Source: Hyphomonadaceae bacterium UBA5336 | Lineage (GTDB): Bacteria; Pseudomonadota; Alphaproteobacteria; Caulobacterales; Hyphomonadaceae | Direction of reading: 5' to 3' | Length of the DNA stretch: 15,685 nucleotides | Assembly: GCA_002408125.1 (NCBI GenBank) | Contig: DHQO01000006.1 | Span: 1-15,685 of the forward strand | Part shown: positions 12,879 to 15,685 of the stretch, one piece after another | Layout of the letters: each line of letters begins with the position of its first letter | Numbering within the stretch: position 1 is the first letter of the stretch | Notes under the pieces: generated by a model | Told to the model about the DNA's origin: nothing | Seen by the model: the letters and a program-made list of their open reading frames with translations, nothing else | Databases searched by the model: none | Position numbers and translations under genes: made by a program

Positions 12879-14768
12879 ATGGCCTATGAAAGCGGGACGA
12901 GCGACGAGGCGATCCAGGTCTTTGTCTCATATTCGCGCGCCGACACCGAATTTGCCCTCGACCTTGTCGCCGGCCTGCAGGCCTGCGGCTTCGAGGCCTT
13001 TATCGACCAGGAAGACATCGCCCCCGGTGAGCCCTGGGAGCAGCGCCTCGGCAACCTGATCGAGGGCGCCGATACGGTGGTCTACATCCTCTCCCCCGAC
13101 AGCGTGGTGTCGGAGCATTGTTCCTGGGAAATCGCGGAATCCCTGCGCCTCAACAAGCGCATCCTGCCCGTGGTCTGGCGCAGCGTGGAGGATACCCAGG
13201 TCCCGCCGGAACTGTCCGAACTCAACTACACCTTCTTCTCCGGCAAGCAGAGCTATGCCTCCGGCCTGCGCGAGCTGTCCGCCGCCCTGCGCGTGGACCA
13301 TCAGTGGATTCGCGAGCACACCCGGCTCGGCGCGCTCGCCACCCGCTGGCTGGCACGTGGCAGGAGCGAGGCGCTGCTCCTGCGCGGCGACGAACTGGAA
13401 GCCGCCTCGGACTGGATGGCAAACCGCCCCCGCAGCGCGCCGGCCCTGACCGACGCCCAGATCGAGTTCATCGGCGCGAGCAAGGCCGCCGCAGACGCCG
13501 CCGAACGCGCCGCGCGAAACCGGCGCCGCGGCCTGCTATTTGGCGTGTCGGGCATCGCCGTGGTGATGGCGGGGCTCGCGGCCTTTTCCGCCTTCAACTG
13601 GTTCAAGGCCAATGAAGCGCGCGAGGACGCGGTGGAAGCCCGCGTGGCCACCGACGCGGCGCTGAGCGATCTGGAGGTCGCCAGCTCGAACCTTGAGGCG
13701 GCCAATATCCGCCTCTCTGCAGACATCGCCCTGCGCGCCCCGCCGACGGGCAATGAAACCCTCTCGGTCGCCGGCGGCTGGTTCCCGGTCGCGGCCGATT
13801 ATGCCGGCTCGGTCGTACGGCTCCAGCGCGGGCGCCAGATCGTCACCGGCATGGTGATGCGCGGGGAAGTGATCCATCCCGATTTCGAGGGTGAGTATTT
13901 CCTGCTAACCCCACGCTTCCTCACAGAGGAAGAGCTGATCGAGCAGGACCGCGAATTCGAGAAATTCGTCGCCCGATCCGAGGCCATCATTGAGGCTGGC
14001 GAACCGGCCGAGCCCATGCCCGATGATCCCTATTCCTATCCCGGCGAGCCGCGCATCCTGGAGCAGCGCCATGTCAGCCCCGGCGCGCCGACCGGCATGG
14101 GCGCACTTGAGGAAGAGCCGTCTGCCGAGCCGGAACCTGCCACTGAGCCGCACTACCCCGACGTGCTGGAACAGCGCCATCTGGGTGTTGAGTCCTCCAG
14201 CGATCCGGACGGGCCGATCCAGGTGAGCTATCCCACACTGGAAGACGGCGCGGTGTTCGAGCTGACCAGCGAGCCGATCTGGCGCACGCCGGAGGAGCTG
14301 GCGGCGGAAGAAGTCTATTTCGTCTATCCGCTCTCCTTTGAGCCGCCCTTCGGCGCGCGCGGATTGTGGCTGAAGGATTTCGACTGCGAGGGCTACAAGG
14401 AATCCAGCACGCCGGAGGATCTCTTCGCCGTATTCGGGATCGATGGCCTGGCGGTGGATTCGCGCGAAAGCGAGGAGCTGACCCTGCTGATCACACCGGG
14501 CCTCGACAGCAACGGGATCGGCGCCATCACCTATCGCCACGCCGTGCTGAAAGGCGCGTTCGGCGCGCCGGTCTTCGATCTTTCCACCGGCAAGGTGGTC
14601 GGTATTCACCGCGGTGTCGATGCCAATTCCGCCAGCCCCGATGGCCGCGTCGGCTTTGCCGAGCCGATCCTGCGCCTGATCGATTTCATCCGCGACGATG
14701 TCTCAATTGAGCGCCGCGATGAAGAGCGCACGCCGCCGGTCTGTTACGCATTGGAAGACAGCCAGTAG
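12879..14768 (+). CDS. TIR-domain protein with membrane anchor and degenerate trypsin-like domain
   Basis: A 629-residue multidomain protein. Residues 12-120 are a TIR domain: VFVSYSRAD (14-22), FIDQEDIAPG (41-50) and SEHCSWEIAES (78-88). E84 is at the place of the Glu that NAD-cleaving TIR enzymes need. Residues 141-200 (IREHTRL, LLLRGDELEAA, QIEFIGASK) are a linker I recall following TIR in TIR-WD40-type proteins. RNRRR (213-217) precedes one membrane span (about 218-240), then a helical stalk to about 285. Residues 300-605 read as a trypsin-like domain, but the LTxAHV motif is LTPRFL (343-348) and GxSGxPV is GAFGAPV (559-565), so His and Ser are lost. An acidic Pro/Glu-rich insert (372-450) carries a short internal repeat. 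Topology puts TIR inside and the C-terminal domain in the periplasm. The start is supported by AAGGGGA at 6 nt. Sensor-effector function is inference. Confidence 0.9.
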   Translation: MAYESGTSDEAIQVFVSYSRADTEFALDLVAGLQACGFEAFIDQEDIAPGEPWEQRLGNLIEGADTVVYILSPDSVVSEHCSWEIAESLRLNKRILPVVWRSVEDTQVPPELSELNYTFFSGKQSYASGLRELSAALRVDHQWIREHTRLGALATRWLARGRSEALLLRGDELEAASDWMANRPRSAPALTDAQIEFIGASKAAADAAERAARNRRRGLLFGVSGIAVVMAGLAAFSAFNWFKANEAREDAVEARVATDAALSDLEVASSNLEAANIRLSADIALRAPPTGNETLSVAGGWFPVAADYAGSVVRLQRGRQIVTGMVMRGEVIHPDFEGEYFLLTPRFLTEEELIEQDREFEKFVARSEAIIEAGEPAEPMPDDPYSYPGEPRILEQRHVSPGAPTGMGALEEEPSAEPEPATEPHYPDVLEQRHLGVESSSDPDGPIQVSYPTLEDGAVFELTSEPIWRTPEELAAEEVYFVYPLSFEPPFGARGLWLKDFDCEGYKESSTPEDLFAVFGIDGLAVDSRESEELTLLITPGLDSNGIGAITYRHAVLKGAFGAPVFDLSTGKVVGIHRGVDANSASPDGRVGFAEPILRLIDFIRDDVSIERRDEERTPPVCYALEDSQ

Positions 14769-14780
14769 GCCACAAGCACC

Positions 14781-14814
14781 GCCCTCATCCTGAGCGGAGA
14801 CGAAGGACGAGGGC
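14781..14814. repeat. REP-like imperfect palindrome
   Basis: GCCCTC-A-TCCT (14781-14791) pairs with AGGA-C-GAGGGC (14804-14814), one mismatch, around a 12-nt loop. The core CTCATCCTGAGCGGAG...GAAGGACGAG closely resembles a dispersed intergenic palindrome I recall from many proteobacterial genomes. Only one copy lies here, so its dispersion must be checked in the genome. It follows the TIR stop by 12 bp and could also help end that transcript, though no T-run follows on the plus strand. Confidence 0.55.
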
Positions 14815-14819
14815 TGCCA

Positions 14820-14856
14820 GAAAACAAAAAAGAACCCGACGCATGCGCCGGGTTCT
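14820..14856 (-). terminator. Intrinsic terminator of groEL
   Basis: AGAACCCG (14831-14838) pairs perfectly with CGGGTTCT (14849-14856) around a 10-nt loop containing GCATGC. On the minus strand the stem is followed by TTTTTTGTTTT, a textbook release tract, 28 bp after the groEL stop codon. The plus strand has no T-run, so it serves groEL rather than the TIR gene. Confidence 0.93.
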
Positions 14857-14883
14857 GGAAACGGTTTCGGAAAATGGCAGGGC

Positions 14884-15685
14884 CTAGAAGCCCATGCCAC
14901 CCATTCCGCCCATGCCGCCCATATCAGGCATCGCAGGGGCGCCCTCATCTTTTTTTGGCGCTTCAGCGATTGCAGCCTCCGTCGTGATGAGCAGGGAGGA
15001 AACCGAAGCGGCGTTCTGCAGCGCGGACCGCACCACTTTCACCGGGTCGATCACGCCCATTTTCACCAGGTCGCCATATTCTTCGGTCTGCGCATTGAAG
15101 CCAAAGCTGCGCGACTTGTCGGCGAGCACGGTGGACACAACCACGGAGCCTTCCACGCCGGCATTCTCGGCGATCTGGCGGACCGGGGCTTCGAGCGCCT
15201 TGCGGACGATGTCGATACCGGCCTGCTCGTCATCATTGGCGCCCTTGACGTCGATGTGACGCGAGGCGCGCAGCAGGGCAACGCCACCGCCGGGCACAAT
15301 GCCTTCTTCCACCGCAGCGCGGGTGGCGTTCAGGGCATCATCGACGCGGTCCTTGCGCTCTTTCACTTCGACTTCGGTGGCGCCGCCGACCTTGATCACG
15401 GCCACACCGCCGGCGAGCTTCGCCAGGCGTTCCTGCAGTTTTTCGCGGTCATAGTCAGACGTGGTGTCTTCGATCTGCTTGCGGATCTGCGACACGCGGG
15501 CCTCGATCTCGGACTTCTCACCCACGCCGTCCACGATGGTGGTGTCGTCCTTGGTGATGTTCACGCGCTTGGCGGTGCCGAGCATGTCGAGCGAGACGTT
15601 TTCCAGCTTGATGCCGAGGTCTTCAGAGATGACCTGGCCACCGGTCAGGATCGCGATGTCCTGCAGCATGGCCTTGCGGCGGTCG
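14884..15685 (-). CDS. groL: Chaperonin GroEL, C-terminal half (N-terminus beyond the right edge)
   Basis: The last 267 residues of the 60-kDa chaperonin that folds proteins in a GroES-capped cavity. The visible part starts at DRRKAMLQDIAILTGGQVIS, corresponding to about residue 283 of E. coli GroEL. It includes TTIVDGVGE, SDYDREKLQERLAKLAGGVA, VDDALNATRAAVEEGIVPGG (with the conserved Asp of the ATPase site) and EYGDLVKMGVIDP. It ends in the Gly-Met tail MGGMGGMGGMGF. No frameshift or lost key residue is seen. The Met at 15669 is internal and not the start. groES, normally just upstream, would lie beyond the window. Confidence 0.98.
   Translation of the reverse strand, partial: DRRKAMLQDIAILTGGQVISEDLGIKLENVSLDMLGTAKRVNITKDDTTIVDGVGEKSEIEARVSQIRKQIEDTTSDYDREKLQERLAKLAGGVAVIKVGGATEVEVKERKDRVDDALNATRAAVEEGIVPGGGVALLRASRHIDVKGANDDEQAGIDIVRKALEAPVRQIAENAGVEGSVVVSTVLADKSRSFGFNAQTEEYGDLVKMGVIDPVKVVRSALQNAASVSSLLITTEAAIAEAPKKDEGAPAMPDMGGMGGMGGMGF

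Noticed and set aside
13905..14609. A 234-codon minus-strand open frame inside the TIR gene
   Set aside because: Antisense shadow; the plus-strand frame carries recognisable domains over its full length.
12357..14768. A Thoeris-like or CBASS-like defence operon around the TIR gene
   Set aside because: The neighbours are a DMT-type membrane protein and groEL; no SLOG, sirtuin, cyclase or other known partner is present.
15669..15669. Met at 15669 as the start of a short protein
   Set aside because: GroEL sequence continues upstream (DRRKA) to the window edge, so this is an internal methionine.
1..15685. CRISPR arrays, tRNA or rRNA genes, insertion sequences, att sites
   Set aside because: No regularly spaced repeats, tRNA-like folds, transposase frames or flanking duplications were seen.

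Overview
The window looks like a GC-rich alphaproteobacterial chromosome, probably from the Maricaulis/Hyphomonas side of the class. This rests on gene content and style and has not been confirmed by any search. Supporting signs are a thioredoxin-TPR chaperedoxin with an intact WCGPC motif, the divergent form of SerC that alphaproteobacteria use, a hairpin leader in front of serC like the known alphaproteobacterial serC leader, and small LON-domain/Trm112/DUF971 genes chained by stop-start overlaps. Nearly every base is accounted for. There are no tRNA or rRNA genes, insertion sequences or CRISPR arrays, and no gene-free stretch longer than about 250 bp.

Layout. Positions 1-1915 (minus) hold the N-terminal two thirds of ftsK, running off the left edge. 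A 200-bp gap with a clear intrinsic terminator separates it from an ammonium transporter gene (2120-3505, minus). A divergent spacer with an inverted repeat leads to a UbiH/UbiF-family FAD hydroxylase (3749-4966, plus). Its stop codon overlaps that of the next convergent gene inside one CTAG. A long minus-strand series then reads, in transcription order from 10358 down to 4963: serC, a DUF1294 membrane protein, serA, a CnoX-like thioredoxin-TPR protein, a LON substrate-binding-domain protein, a Trm112-family protein and a DUF971 protein. serC and serA supply the first two steps of serine synthesis in reverse gene order (SerA makes phosphohydroxypyruvate, SerC transaminates it). The last three genes overlap by 4 bp at each junction and are probably translationally coupled.

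From 10494 rightwards come an EamA-type DMT transporter (plus), a PhzF-family isomerase-like gene (minus, 17-bp tail overlap), a short YdcZ/DUF606-type DMT protein (plus), and the most interesting gene, a 629-residue TIR protein (12879-14768, plus). It has a probable NADase-type TIR domain, a conserved linker, one membrane span, a helical stalk and a C-terminal domain that reads as a degenerate trypsin-like protease with both the catalytic His and Ser positions lost. By the positive-inside rule the TIR domain is cytoplasmic and the pseudoprotease periplasmic. That would make it a possible transmembrane sensor-effector, with the function inferred only. After a REP-like palindrome and a strong terminator, the window ends in the C-terminal half of groEL (minus, cut by the right edge).
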